From assembly GCF_002736105.1 (NCBI RefSeq), contig NZ_CP024123.1, positions 1,170,001 to 1,234,000 on the forward strand: a stretch of 64,000 bases of DNA. Direction: 5' to 3'. The DNA comes from Solibacillus sp. R5-41 (lineage in GTDB: Bacteria > Bacillota > Bacilli > Bacillales_A > Planococcaceae). A model generated the notes under the pieces. The model had not been told where the DNA came from, did not search any database, and saw only the letters and a program-made list of their open reading frames with translations. The position numbers and the translations under genes are program-made. Shown here piece after piece: positions 1 through 8,270 of the stretch (its first letter is position 1; each line of letters opens with the position of its first letter).

Positions 1-252
1 ATTGTTTTTTAATGTATCGATCAGTTCATTTCCAATGTTTAACTGTTCCCCCTGGACTTTTGCTCCTGCATCTTCGTTTACAATCGCTACAGGAATCTGA
101 TCAGTTTTAGCATAAGGGTCCCAAGAAGCATAAATGTTAAGCCATGCATATAAAGAAGGCAGGAAGACTAAACCTCCTATAAGAATTGCAGCCACCCAAT
201 TCCTACTTATATTTTGAATGTCTGTCTTGAAAATATTCCAACTATTTTTCAT
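1..252 (-). CDS. YhgE/Pip-type membrane protein, N-terminal part (gene runs off the window)
   Basis: The first 84 residues read without interruption from an ATG at 252. They show a short positive N-terminus, one hydrophobic segment (about residues 19-38) and then the stretch PSLYAWLNIYASWDPY followed by VAIVNEDAG, which is the usual start of YhgE/Pip-family proteins: large membrane proteins with an extracellular domain between the first and the remaining membrane segments, related to ABC-2-type exporters and phage-infection protein. The rest of the gene lies left of the window, so length and function cannot be checked. In other Bacillales such genes are often paired with a TetR regulator; none is intact here. 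Family call is by recognised motif, function unknown. Confidence 0.75.
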   Translation of the reverse strand, partial: MKNSWNIFKTDIQNISRNWVAAILIGGLVFLPSLYAWLNIYASWDPYAKTDQIPVAIVNEDAGAKVQGEQLNIGNELIDTLKNN

Positions 253-945
253 AACTAGTCCACCCTACTATATTGAAGTTGATAGGTACTTAATGATTGT
301 AGTATACCCCCAATAAATAATGGCTAACCAAATAAGGGCAAGGGGATAGAAAGACTAATTTTTGTAATGATCAACTATTATTTTAAATAAAGTAGGTTAA
401 AATTGCCTGAAATTTAACACTGAACAATGTTTTGCCAAATAAACTGCACCTCCAATTGTTAGACGATTTCTAACAATTGAGATGTAGTACATTCTTTCAA
501 AAGGGTTTAGAGTTAGGGAGTACCAATTTAAGTATTAAAACATAGCTTAGGAAATTATTTTTCTTAACTACCATTTTGACAATAACATGTAATGTGAGGC
601 TATACCGATTCAAAAGATGTCTAAATTTATCGTTTTTCAGAAGGTGGAAACTAACAATGCTTGCCAAGTTGCAGATTCAAATTTAAGTTTTGTTTGAATG
701 TAAAAGGCGATTCTTACTTGCCCTCACCGGTTATTTACTAAAATCCCCAAAATGAATTGGATATATGCTTGTCCTTTTTTTCTATTTCTTATAGGCTCGC
801 GCAAAATCATCTGAATGACCAAGTCAAGCCATCTTCTACGTTTGAGATAACGGAGCAATTTGTGCAATAAAGGATGGTCTTTATTAAAGTGACCATGGTA
901 AGATAATGGAAAACAAATAAAGAGCTAACGTCATGCATAGTAATT
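253..945. other. Long non-coding stretch upstream of the decayed Cys-rich gene
   Basis: About 690 AT-rich bases with no convincing reading frame on either strand. The only distinct structure is a perfect inverted repeat at 453-479. It may be the remains of a regulator gene that once accompanied the YhgE-type gene, but no protein similarity is readable. Confidence 0.5.
453..479. repeat. Perfect 11-bp inverted repeat, possible operator
   Basis: CAATTGTTAGA at 453-463 is the exact reverse complement of TCTAACAATTG at 469-479, with a 5-base spacer. There is no T-tract on either side, so it is not a good terminator. On the minus strand it is followed at once by GGAGGTG, a ribosome-binding-like sequence whose reading frame (TTG, 13 codons) is too short to be a gene. 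GTTAGA/TCTAAC arms are the size expected for a TetR-type operator; this is a guess from shape only. Confidence 0.35.
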
Positions 946-1971
946 TTGGAAAATACAGGGTACCCGCTACACTCTAAAAGTTATTGGACTTACATACACC
1001 ATTTTCGATTCAAGGGCATATACACCTTGGATTTGGAGGAGTTGCAAAAATACCTTTATTCCGCATCTGTTGCTTCCCGACTTGCATTAATGAGGGAAAT
1101 TCAGCTTCATTATGTATCTCAAGACTACAAAGAACTGCATGAAATCGTAATGGGAGCAATGATTCATATGGGACTTACCACTGAAGCGAAACGATTATGT
1201 GGAGATGTTTAATACAGCCGTCTTGTAAGGAATGTTTTATTACGGATCACTTGGAACAATCTCTTAGTAAAGGTTTTATGGGAAATGTAGAAGAGAGGGT
1301 AAGGAGACAAAATAAATTAAAGGTCAATGAGTATGAATGGCGCCTACATGATTTGAAACGTTATTTTATTATGACTGCTCTTTTAAAAGAATCGCTTATG
1401 TTTAGTGAGAAAGTGGATGAATTATGGCATGAGATGCTCATGTTTACTCGTGAGAATGGGGATTTTTCTAAAAATTATTTAGGTGCGGCACTTCATCACA
1501 GTCTGAATGTAAATGTAGAGCCAGAGCCAGATTTACGCGGATTTTTTGATTGGCTGTATGCAGAACTTTTATCATAAGAAGGGAGAACATCCATCTTTAT
1601 AAAGGTTTTTTATATTTACTGTACAACCCAATAGAATTGATAAATTTAGAAATTTACCAGAAAATGAACTTATCGCGATGTATTTTAAAAGTGATACCAA
1701 ATCCATGCCCGTTGTCCTCTCGCTTATTTCTTCGATGAAAAAAACCGCAAATAGAGTAAAAGATTATGATAAACGCACCATTCAGCAATATTACAATGCA
1801 ATGGTCGTTCCTTTTTTATCGGTTTCCTATTTCCATTATGATGAATTTTTCAGTTACATGAAAGCAAGTAGCAGCAGTTCATCCAGTTGTACGAGTTGCT
1901 GATCGGCGAGCGTTTGTAGTTGTAGCTCGTCTGATAGTTCCTGCTCAAGCTGCGGTGGGGGTGGAGATTAA
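946..1971 (+). pseudogene. Decayed gene for a protein with a Cys/Ser/Gly-rich tail
   Basis: Coding potential is spread over several frames: residues from a TTG at 946 to 1212, then a shifted frame 1197-1577 containing VDELWHEMLMFTREN and a later LHH, then a third stretch from about 1603 (VQPNRIDKFRNLPENELIAM) to a TGA at 1900-1902. The same frame continues past that stop into SSDSSCSSCGGGGD and ends with TAA at 1969. The VDELWH...FTRE...LHH pattern resembles the glycine-rich-domain (GRDP-like) family, and the Cys/Ser/Gly tail is a common ending of small Bacillales proteins. At least two frameshifts and one in-frame stop make a functional protein unlikely. It lies only 28 bases upstream of the cob operon. 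Confidence 0.6.
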
Positions 1972-1999
1972 TAAGTAGGTTGTAAAGGAGGGGATGTAG

Positions 2000-2542
2000 G
2001 TGATTTTTATTACAGGTGGTGTAAGGAGTGGAAAAAGCTCCTTTGCGGAGCGCCTTGTTCAGCAATTTGGACAGGATTTGCAGTATTATTATATCGCAAC
2101 AGGTGTCGCATTTGACCAAGAAATGGTAGCACGTATTACGCGTCATCAGCTAGACCGGGAAAAACAGGGATTGCGTTGGCAAACAATTGAAATACAAGTA
2201 GAAATACCAGATGCAATCAAGCAGCTCAATGCCCAGTATGTGCTGTTATTTGAATGTGTCACAACATGGTTGGCCAATGTGCTGTATCATACAGAAACGC
2301 TTGAAAATCGTGAGCAGCGAATTGCAGATTATGTGTTGGCCTTTCAAACACAGCTTCTTGCATGGCAACGGCAAGGGGTGCAAGTCGTCATAGTATCGAA
2401 TGAAATATTGGATGAACCGCGCGCAAGTAATGAAGAAGTAGAATTGTACCGGGCACTCATTGGAAATCTTCACCAGTGGATTGTTGCACATTGTGAGTCA
2501 GTCTATGAAGTACAATACCAACTTGTACAGCAATGGAAGTAA
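2000..2542 (+). CDS. cobU: Adenosylcobinamide kinase / adenosylcobinamide-phosphate guanylyltransferase
   Basis: First gene of a six-gene cobalamin-assembly operon. The 180-residue protein has the CobU P-loop GGVRSGKSS at residues 5-13 and the family signature IATGVAFDQEMVARITRHQLDRE (split here only by reading on) around residues 33-55, which carries the histidine used for GMP transfer in known CobU proteins. The enzyme phosphorylates adenosylcobinamide and then makes adenosylcobinamide-GDP in the cytoplasm. The GTG at 2000 was chosen because AAAGGAGGGG lies 8 or so bases upstream and the P-loop starts right after. Length matches the family. A second, degenerate CobU-like gene follows at 3849, so this copy is probably the catalytically competent one. 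Confidence 0.9.
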   Translation: MIFITGGVRSGKSSFAERLVQQFGQDLQYYYIATGVAFDQEMVARITRHQLDREKQGLRWQTIEIQVEIPDAIKQLNAQYVLLFECVTTWLANVLYHTETLENREQRIADYVLAFQTQLLAWQRQGVQVVIVSNEILDEPRASNEEVELYRALIGNLHQWIVAHCESVYEVQYQLVQQWK

Positions 2543-2554
2543 GGAGTGAACAAG

Positions 2555-3328
2555 TTGAAAAATAGTGCAATTGGATTTTTATTAGCGTGGCAATTTTTCT
2601 CGGCAATCCCCGTGAAAAGGCAGCTCACAATGAACGACAAAACCGTCACATGGATGTATGCGTTTTTACCGATTATTGGATTAATCATGGGCGGTATGTA
2701 TGCGACAACAGCTTATGTTTTGTTTACATATAGTAATATTTCGCCGTTACTACTCACAATCGTACTCGTTGTCGGGATGATTGTTGTAACAGGTGGCTTG
2801 CATTTAGATGGCTGGATTGATATGAGTGATGCTTACTTTTCATACGGAGACAAAGAAAAACGTTTAGCTATTTTAGATGACCCACGAACAGGTGCATTCG
2901 GTGTCATTAGTGTGATTTGCTTACTATTGTTGAAAATAGGCTTTATTTATGAAGCGATTGTGCAAGGGGCTTTTGCCATTATTCCATTTTTAACATACAT
3001 TCCATTTCTTGCTCGAATTGGTGTGTTGACTGTATTTTTAACGACCGAAACGTCGAAGCAAACGGGACTGGCAGCGTATTTTAAAGGTGTTATTTGGAAA
3101 AAACAGCTTTCCATCAGCGTGGTGCTATTATGTGTTGGTTACATCGTTATTTGTATTGTACTCGCAAACTATAGTATGGTCATTCTTATAATAGCCATGT
3201 TACTCGGCGTTTTGCTGTACCGAAAGTGGATTATAAAAAACTTTGGTGGAGTTAGTGGAGATTTACTCGGAGCGCATTGTGAAGGGATGGAGGTGCTATT
3301 ATGGCTCGTGGCATTACTGTTCATTTAA
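2555..3328 (+). CDS. cobS: Adenosylcobinamide-GDP ribazoletransferase
   Basis: Cobalamin synthase, the membrane enzyme joining adenosylcobinamide-GDP to alpha-ribazole (or its phosphate). The protein is strongly hydrophobic with several membrane segments and has the family motifs GGLHLDGWIDMSDA (Asp-rich metal site) and ILDDPRTGAFGVISV. I place the start at the TTG at 2555 because AAGGAG (2541-2546) is 8 bases upstream; a GTG at 2546 would overlap that ribosome site and add three residues. The gene follows cobU after 12 bases and overlaps cobC by 28 bases, so the three are surely co-transcribed. Confidence 0.9.
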   Translation: MKNSAIGFLLAWQFFSAIPVKRQLTMNDKTVTWMYAFLPIIGLIMGGMYATTAYVLFTYSNISPLLLTIVLVVGMIVVTGGLHLDGWIDMSDAYFSYGDKEKRLAILDDPRTGAFGVISVICLLLLKIGFIYEAIVQGAFAIIPFLTYIPFLARIGVLTVFLTTETSKQTGLAAYFKGVIWKKQLSISVVLLCVGYIVICIVLANYSMVILIIAMLLGVLLYRKWIIKNFGGVSGDLLGAHCEGMEVLLWLVALLFI

Positions 3329-3897
3329 TTCGGCATGAAAAAACGCGCGCAAATGTTGAACGAAAATACATTGGTTGGACAGATGAATCCATTTTACAGG
3401 AAGTATCGGCGCAGCTAACAATAGCACCAACTGTCGTTTATGGCAGTGATTTAATACGTTGTCAGCAAACCGCGGCATGCTATTTCCCGAATGCAAACTA
3501 TGTAGGGGTCAAGCAGTTACGTGAAAGCAATTTTGGTGATTTTGAAATGCATACTTACGAACAATTAAAAAACCAGCCAATTTATCGCGCTTGGATTGAT
3601 GATCCTTATGAGGTTACACCACCAAATGGCGAGCATTTTTGGGCATTTGAACAGCGTGTGTTGCAAGCATTTCAACAATTAATAGTGCAACAAGGTACCT
3701 TTACGTTTGTCGTGCACGGTGGGGTAATTCGGCTATTGCTTTCGCATTTTGGACAACAGCAGCAATTGTTTCAAAATACGCTTGCCAAGCATCGCGTACT
3801 TTATACATTGCATTGGGACCAGCTAGAACAATTTTTAGGAGGGGCAGTATGTACGTCATTCTCGGAGGCGCCTATAACGGTAAACGAAACTATGTAG
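3301..3897 (+). CDS. cobC: Histidine phosphatase, probable alpha-ribazole phosphatase
   Basis: A 198-residue histidine-phosphatase-superfamily protein: the N-terminal LIRHEKT supplies the phospho-accepting histidine and VVHGGVIRLL near residue 140 the second catalytic histidine. In a cob operon this is expected to be CobC, which removes phosphate from alpha-ribazole phosphate or adenosylcobalamin phosphate. RHE instead of the common RHG is tolerated in the superfamily. The ATG at 3301 has GGAGGTG just upstream, inside the 3' end of cobS, so translation is probably coupled. The 3' end overlaps the following CobU-like gene by 49 bases in another frame. Confidence 0.85.
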   Translation: MARGITVHLIRHEKTRANVERKYIGWTDESILQEVSAQLTIAPTVVYGSDLIRCQQTAACYFPNANYVGVKQLRESNFGDFEMHTYEQLKNQPIYRAWIDDPYEVTPPNGEHFWAFEQRVLQAFQQLIVQQGTFTFVVHGGVIRLLLSHFGQQQQLFQNTLAKHRVLYTLHWDQLEQFLGGAVCTSFSEAPITVNETM

Positions 3898-4280
3898 AAA
3901 CAATGATACAAAAACGAGGAAATGTTCCAGTACATTATTGTGAAGGGCAAATCCCGGATATTACAGCATTTCAAGAAAAAGATATTGTCGTTATTAGTGA
4001 TTTCGAAACAATTGTTCAATCCATGCTAGAGCAACCAGAAGAAGCGGTTGCTGAAATGATTGTCGAGCAGCTATGCGAGCTCAATAAGCATGCGCAAGTA
4101 ATTTGTATATGCACAGACCAGAGTCGAGGGGTCGTGCCACTTGAAAAAGAGGTACGGCAAATGCGTGACACATGTGGAAGAATTTATCAAAAGCTTTGTC
4201 AAGAAGCAAATACCGTCATTCGTGTTTGGTACGGGCTTCCGCAAATTTTAAAAGGAGAGATAGATCATGGAGAAAAATAA
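3849..4280 (+). CDS. CobU-like protein with a degenerate P-loop
   Basis: A 143-residue protein starting MYVILGGAYNGKR. The glycine-rich start has the shape of a CobU P-loop, but the Ser/Thr that should follow GK is Arg, and the GTATxxDxE region of CobU is not recognisable. The ATG at 3849 is preceded by TTAGGAGGGG at the right distance; an upstream in-frame start at 3813 lacks a ribosome site. The gene overlaps cobC at its start and the CblT-like gene at its end (14 bases), so it is a regular member of the operon. Similar short CobU-like proteins occur beside cob genes in other Bacillales; whether this one is an enzyme, a regulatory subunit or a nucleotide-binding partner is unknown. Confidence 0.7.
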   Translation: MYVILGGAYNGKRNYVETMIQKRGNVPVHYCEGQIPDITAFQEKDIVVISDFETIVQSMLEQPEEAVAEMIVEQLCELNKHAQVICICTDQSRGVVPLEKEVRQMRDTCGRIYQKLCQEANTVIRVWYGLPQILKGEIDHGEK

Positions 4281-4758
4281 ATTACGTTTAATGGTGTTAA
4301 CCGCTCTTATTGCAGCAATTTGTGTTATTGGGAGTTTTATAAAAGTGCCTGGGCCGATTTCAACGGCAGCACTTGATTCTGCACCGGCATTCATCAGTGC
4401 TGTTTTTTTACCACCTCTTTTTGCGGGGATTGCTGGAGCGCTCGGACATATTGCAACAGGTTTGACTTCAGGGATGCCGCTTGGTATATTCCACGTTCTA
4501 ATTGCGGTTGAAATGTTTTTCATCGTTTACATTTTTACGGTACTGCACCAAAATAATTTTCATATTTCAAAATGGATTTTTGCCATTATTGCCAATGGGG
4601 TTATTGCACCGTTGCCATTCTATTTTATAATTTCAGCTGAATTTTATTTGGCTTCGATTGTCACTTTGTCCATCGCAACAGTTATTAATGTCATTGTGGC
4701 AATGATTGTCATGCCTGTATTAAAATTAGTTGTTCAACGACAAGGTACGCAAATATGA
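4267..4758 (+). CDS. cblT: ECF transporter S component, probable alpha-ribazole transporter CblT
   Basis: A 163-residue, highly hydrophobic protein with about five membrane segments, the size and layout of an ECF-type substrate-binding (S) component. A conserved-looking region GPISTAALDSAPAF (about residues 29-42) precedes the second membrane segment. Lying between a CobU-like gene and a CblS-like gene inside a cob operon, it fits CblT, the alpha-ribazole uptake component described for Listeria and Geobacillus. The energising A1/A2/T subunits are not in the window and would be shared with other S components. The specificity is inferred from context, not from the sequence alone; a cobalamin-precursor transporter is the alternative. 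Confidence 0.7.
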   Translation: MEKNKLRLMVLTALIAAICVIGSFIKVPGPISTAALDSAPAFISAVFLPPLFAGIAGALGHIATGLTSGMPLGIFHVLIAVEMFFIVYIFTVLHQNNFHISKWIFAIIANGVIAPLPFYFIISAEFYLASIVTLSIATVINVIVAMIVMPVLKLVVQRQGTQI

Positions 4759-5429
4759 GAAATGCAATCCAAGTAGGTGAGAACATTGTAACGATTGATA
4801 ATGCTGGGTGTATTGGCGAAAAGCCACAAGATGAAGTACAGGTACCCAATGAGGTTACTGGTTATTTTACGGCACGAACGGCAATTTTAGAGCAATGGTG
4901 TGCAGGGGCAATGCCTGTGCAGCTGTTATTAGCCAACTTTTCAGGGGACGATGCATGGCAGTCATACATAAACGGATTTCAACAAGTTTTTAATGAAATA
5001 AATCAACCAATGCCCCCGGTAACAGGATCTAGTGAAACGAATTTTCAAGCACTTCAATCTGCTGTGTCACTGACGATGCTAGGGAAAAAAGCATTTGCAA
5101 GTAATCCTGAAAACTGCCAATATTTTGTAGTTGGCGAACCATTAGTAGGGAATGAAGTAATCAATAATCCACAAAAAATTGCTTCATTAGGCGAGCTTTA
5201 TACAGGATTAAAAGAAGGCTTTATCCAAGCGCTTTGGCCAACTGGTTCAAAAGGAATTGGCATAGAGATTGAGCGCTTTATAGGCTGTAAAGTTTATGAA
5301 ACCGCACTCCCTTTACAAAAATCAGCGGGTCCATCATGCGCGGTATTAGTTGCTGTAAATGACCAAAATATCCAGAGCTTTTTTGAACAAATGACCGCAC
5401 CAATAACAGAAATTAACTTGTTTCAGTAG
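4755..5429 (+). CDS. cblS: AIR-synthase-like protein, probable alpha-ribazole kinase CblS
   Basis: 224 residues beginning with an ATG that overlaps the stop of the preceding gene (ATGA). The sequence has the feel of the PurM/ThiL ATP-binding fold: NIVTIDNAGCIGEK near the N-terminus, and TGSSETNFQALQSAVSLTMLG in the middle (given here in two parts of the same region, residues about 92-112), comparable to the nucleotide-binding part of AIR-synthase-related proteins. In Listeria and Geobacillus a protein of this type, CblS, phosphorylates alpha-ribazole next to the CblT transporter. With cobS, cobC and cobU in the same operon this would complete an alpha-ribazole salvage route. Family call moderately sure, function by context. 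Confidence 0.65.
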   Translation: MRNAIQVGENIVTIDNAGCIGEKPQDEVQVPNEVTGYFTARTAILEQWCAGAMPVQLLLANFSGDDAWQSYINGFQQVFNEINQPMPPVTGSSETNFQALQSAVSLTMLGKKAFASNPENCQYFVVGEPLVGNEVINNPQKIASLGELYTGLKEGFIQALWPTGSKGIGIEIERFIGCKVYETALPLQKSAGPSCAVLVAVNDQNIQSFFEQMTAPITEINLFQ

Positions 5430-5459
5430 AGGTCCCCTACGTTAAAAAATGGCGTATGA

Positions 5460-5600
5460 ATGTCAAATATGCAATTTTATTTAGTGGGCTTAGAACCCAT
5501 GCTGAATCAAATTAATGCCCCGGCGGATGTCACAGATTTTTTATGGGAGTTTATCAAGATTGCTCGAAAAAAATCTGGACGCAATTATGCCAAGGCTTAA
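5460..5600 (+). CDS. Possible small protein or gene remnant downstream of cblS
   Basis: A 46-codon open frame with an ATG at 5460 and a TAA at 5598. The composition looks protein-like (FYLVGLEPMLNQINAP...FIKIARKKSGRNYAKA), but there is no ribosome binding site and I recognise no family. It sits between cblS and the B12 riboswitch promoter. It could be the 3' end of a deleted gene. Low confidence. Confidence 0.25.
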   Translation: MSNMQFYLVGLEPMLNQINAPADVTDFLWEFIKIARKKSGRNYAKA

Positions 5601-5621
5601 TTGATAAAAAAAGTATAGCCC

Positions 5622-5650
5622 TTGCCTTGTGAAAATTCATATGATACAAT
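5622..5650 (+). promoter_or_regulatory. Candidate sigma-A promoter for the riboswitch/nrd transcript
   Basis: TTGCCT at 5622-5627 and TACAAT at 5645-5650 are separated by 17 bases, about 40 bases ahead of the conserved part of the cobalamin riboswitch. The -10 box is one base from consensus; the -35 box is weak. Confidence 0.45.
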
Positions 5651-5689
5651 GGCAACAGCATAAAGATACACAATATATAGTAAAAATAC

Positions 5690-5850
5690 TTGATAGGTTC
5701 TACAACATGTAGATTAAAAGGGAAATTAGTGAAAAACTAATGCTGTCCCCGCAACTGTAATGCTGACGATGATTTCATAATCCACTGCGAATAAGCGGGA
5801 AGGGAAATCAAAGAATGAAGCAAAGCCAGGAGACCTGCCAATTTAAGTAT
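5690..5850 (+). ncRNA. Cobalamin (adenosylcobalamin) riboswitch
   Basis: The conserved blocks of the B12 riboswitch appear in order: AAAAGGGAA, then GTGAAAA, the CTGTCCCCGCAACTGTAA-type core (5743-5760), GCGAATAAGCGGGAAGG (5787-5803 region) and the B12-box-like AAGCCAGGAGACCTGCC (5823-5839). This is a strong, textbook match. It lies downstream of the cob operon and upstream of the ribonucleotide reductase genes, on the same strand, so it controls the latter. The element is followed by a long expression platform ending in a terminator. Confidence 0.95.
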
Positions 5851-5935
5851 ACGACGCATTTCTTCGGGGGCTAGGAAATGGAATAGAGCGATTTATTTCC
5901 TAGGCAATAAATTCTCTTTCCATTTCTAATTGTAG

Positions 5936-5967
5936 CGAATCCGAATTTTATGGGATTCGTTTTTTTG
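5936..5967 (+). terminator. Terminator of the cobalamin riboswitch expression platform
   Basis: CGAATCC (5936-5942) pairs with GGATTCG (5953-5959), followed by a run of seven or more T. Just upstream, GGAAATGGAA (about 5874-5883) can pair with a TTTCCATTTC stretch (about 5918-5927), giving a possible competing structure. This fits transcription attenuation when B12 is bound. Confidence 0.8.
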
Positions 5968-6049
5968 TGTTTAAAAAGGAGAGTATGCTGCGCTATTTTA
6001 GGCAAGTGATACCTTTCCAAGTTGATTACGACGAAAAGGAAGTGCTGTC

Positions 6050-8257
6050 ATGATAGAAGTACAGGAAAAAATACTGGAACAATTAGTGCAACAATTTGGT
6101 GATGAAGACTTGGAGCAATTGCTTCGTTTTTCACAAAAATGGTTACGTAAAAATGAAGGTGCAACAACGAATGCTTGGATTGAGGCAAGCATCCTTGAAA
6201 CGATTAGCTATATCGATGAGCAGGAGCCATACTGGACGTTTGTCGCGGGGAAATTATTAACGGAAAAAATTTACCGTGAGCATCAGCAAAAATTCCAAGT
6301 GTCAGCACCATATGAAAACTTCAATGGCTGGCTAGAAACGTTAGTAGAAAAAGAGTTGCTTCATCCGATGTTAGTGGAAAATTATTCGAAAGCAGAAAGA
6401 ACATTGCTCGGAACGATTATGGATCCATCCCGCGATGAATTATTTACTTATATCGGCTTGCGTACACTAATGGATCGTTATGTTGTCCGAGATTTTGATA
6501 ACTCGTTAGCAGAGCTCCCACAACAACGCTGGTTAATCATTGCGATGACGCTCATGATAAATGAAACGGAAAGTCGTTTGCAAAAAGTAGAAGAAGCATA
6601 TTGGGCTTTATCCAATTTGTATATGACAGTAGCAACACCAACTTTATCAAATGCAGGGAAAACGCATGGTCAACTTTCAAGCTGCTTTATAGATACAGTG
6701 GATGATAGCTTGCAAAGTATTTATGATACGAATACAGATGTCGCAACGCTTTCTAAATATGGTGGCGGTATAGGTGTTTACATGGGGAAAGTCCGCAGTC
6801 GTGGCTCAGAAATTCGAGGATATAAAGGTGCATCAAGTGGCGTACTGCCATGGATTAAGCAGCTAAATAATACTGCTGTTTCAGTTGATCAGCTTGGTCA
6901 ACGTCAAGGGGCGATTGCTGTTTATTTAGATGTATGGCACCGCGATATTTTAACATTTTTAGATTTACGCTTAAACAATGGGGATGAGCGTCTCCGTGCA
7001 CATGATATTTTTACGGGCGTTTGCTTACCTGACATCTTTATGGAGGCGGTTGAGCAAAGAGAGGGTTGGCATTTATTTGATCCTTATGAAGTGCGAAAAA
7101 CAATGGGCTATTCTTTAGAGGATTTTTATGATGAGAAGCGCGGTGAAGGTTCATTCCGTACACGCTATGAGGAATGTGTGGATAATCCAATATTATCCAG
7201 AGAAGTGATTCCTGCGATTGAAATTATGAAACGTATTATGCGCAGTCAATTAGAAACAGGCGTACCATTTATGTTTTATCGTGATGAAGTAAACCGTAAA
7301 AATCCAAATAAGCATGCAGGAATGATTTATTCGAGTAATTTATGTTCGGAAATTGCTCAAAACATGAGTGCGACGCAATTTGAATCGCAAATATTAGATG
7401 ATGATACGATTGTAACACGTCGTAAAGCAGGCGATTTTGTCGTATGTAATTTAAGCTCGATTAACTTAGGGCGTGCCGTGCCAGCTCAAGCTTTACAACG
7501 CTTAATCCCAATTCAAGTGCGCATGCTTGATAATGTAATTGAACTAAATACGATTCCTGTACTACAAGCCGATTTAACGAATAAACGCTATCGCGGCATC
7601 GGACTTGGCACATTTGGCTGGCATCATTTACTAGCGCTCCAGGAAATCGCGTGGGAATCAGATGAGGCGGTTCAGTTTGCTGATGAATTGTATGAAGAAA
7701 TTGCTTATTTAACAATCCAAGCATCGAATGCATTAGCGCAGGAAAAGGGTGCGTATCCGCTATTTAAAGGCTCTGATTGGCAAACTGGGAAGTATTTTGA
7801 GGAGCGTGGTCTTACGTCTGAAAAATGGCGAGAGTTGGCTCAACTTGTACACGCGGGGGGATTACGCAACGGCTATTTAATGGCAGTAGCACCTAACTCT
7901 TCTACATCGATTTTAGCGGGCTCGACTGCGACAATTGATCCGATTTTCCAGAAATCTTATTCTGAGGAGAAAAAGGACTACAAAATTCCGGTGACAGTGC
8001 CGGATTTAAATTCGAAAACAACTTGGTATTATAAATCCGCTTACTTTATCGATCAGCGCTGGACAATTAAGCAAAATGCTGCACGCGCAAAACATATTGA
8101 TCAAGGGATTTCATTAAATTTATATGTCCAAAATACGATCAAGGCCAAGGATTTATTGCAGCTTCATTTAGATGCTTGGAGTAGTGGTATTAAAACGACG
8201 TATTATGTCCGTTCAACATCAACTGAATTATTAGAATGTGAATCTTGTTCAAGCTAA
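6050..8257 (+). CDS. nrdA: Class I ribonucleotide reductase, large (alpha) subunit
   Basis: Reduces ribonucleoside diphosphates to deoxyribonucleotides. The 735-residue protein shows the class I landmarks: SSCFI (first redox cysteine), NLCSEI (the radical Cys with flanking Asn and Glu), NLSSINL, the GGGIG region, APNSSTS and a C-terminal CESC pair that regenerates the active site. The N-terminus lacks a normal ATP-cone, so overall-activity feedback by dATP through that domain is not expected. Start: ATG at 6050 with AAAAGGAAG upstream. It follows a cobalamin riboswitch and terminator, so expression should fall when B12 is plentiful. The small subunit gene follows after 13 bases; no nrdI is adjacent. 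Confidence 0.93.
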   Translation: MIEVQEKILEQLVQQFGDEDLEQLLRFSQKWLRKNEGATTNAWIEASILETISYIDEQEPYWTFVAGKLLTEKIYREHQQKFQVSAPYENFNGWLETLVEKELLHPMLVENYSKAERTLLGTIMDPSRDELFTYIGLRTLMDRYVVRDFDNSLAELPQQRWLIIAMTLMINETESRLQKVEEAYWALSNLYMTVATPTLSNAGKTHGQLSSCFIDTVDDSLQSIYDTNTDVATLSKYGGGIGVYMGKVRSRGSEIRGYKGASSGVLPWIKQLNNTAVSVDQLGQRQGAIAVYLDVWHRDILTFLDLRLNNGDERLRAHDIFTGVCLPDIFMEAVEQREGWHLFDPYEVRKTMGYSLEDFYDEKRGEGSFRTRYEECVDNPILSREVIPAIEIMKRIMRSQLETGVPFMFYRDEVNRKNPNKHAGMIYSSNLCSEIAQNMSATQFESQILDDDTIVTRRKAGDFVVCNLSSINLGRAVPAQALQRLIPIQVRMLDNVIELNTIPVLQADLTNKRYRGIGLGTFGWHHLLALQEIAWESDEAVQFADELYEEIAYLTIQASNALAQEKGAYPLFKGSDWQTGKYFEERGLTSEKWRELAQLVHAGGLRNGYLMAVAPNSSTSILAGSTATIDPIFQKSYSEEKKDYKIPVTVPDLNSKTTWYYKSAYFIDQRWTIKQNAARAKHIDQGISLNLYVQNTIKAKDLLQLHLDAWSSGIKTTYYVRSTSTELLECESCSS

Positions 8258-8270
8258 GGAGATAATAAAG

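Noticed and set aside
1897-1971. In-frame TGA between Cys codons read as selenocysteine
   Set aside because: The same gene has frameshifts further upstream, there is no visible SECIS-like hairpin right after the TGA, and selenoproteins of this kind are not known in the group; gene decay explains it better.
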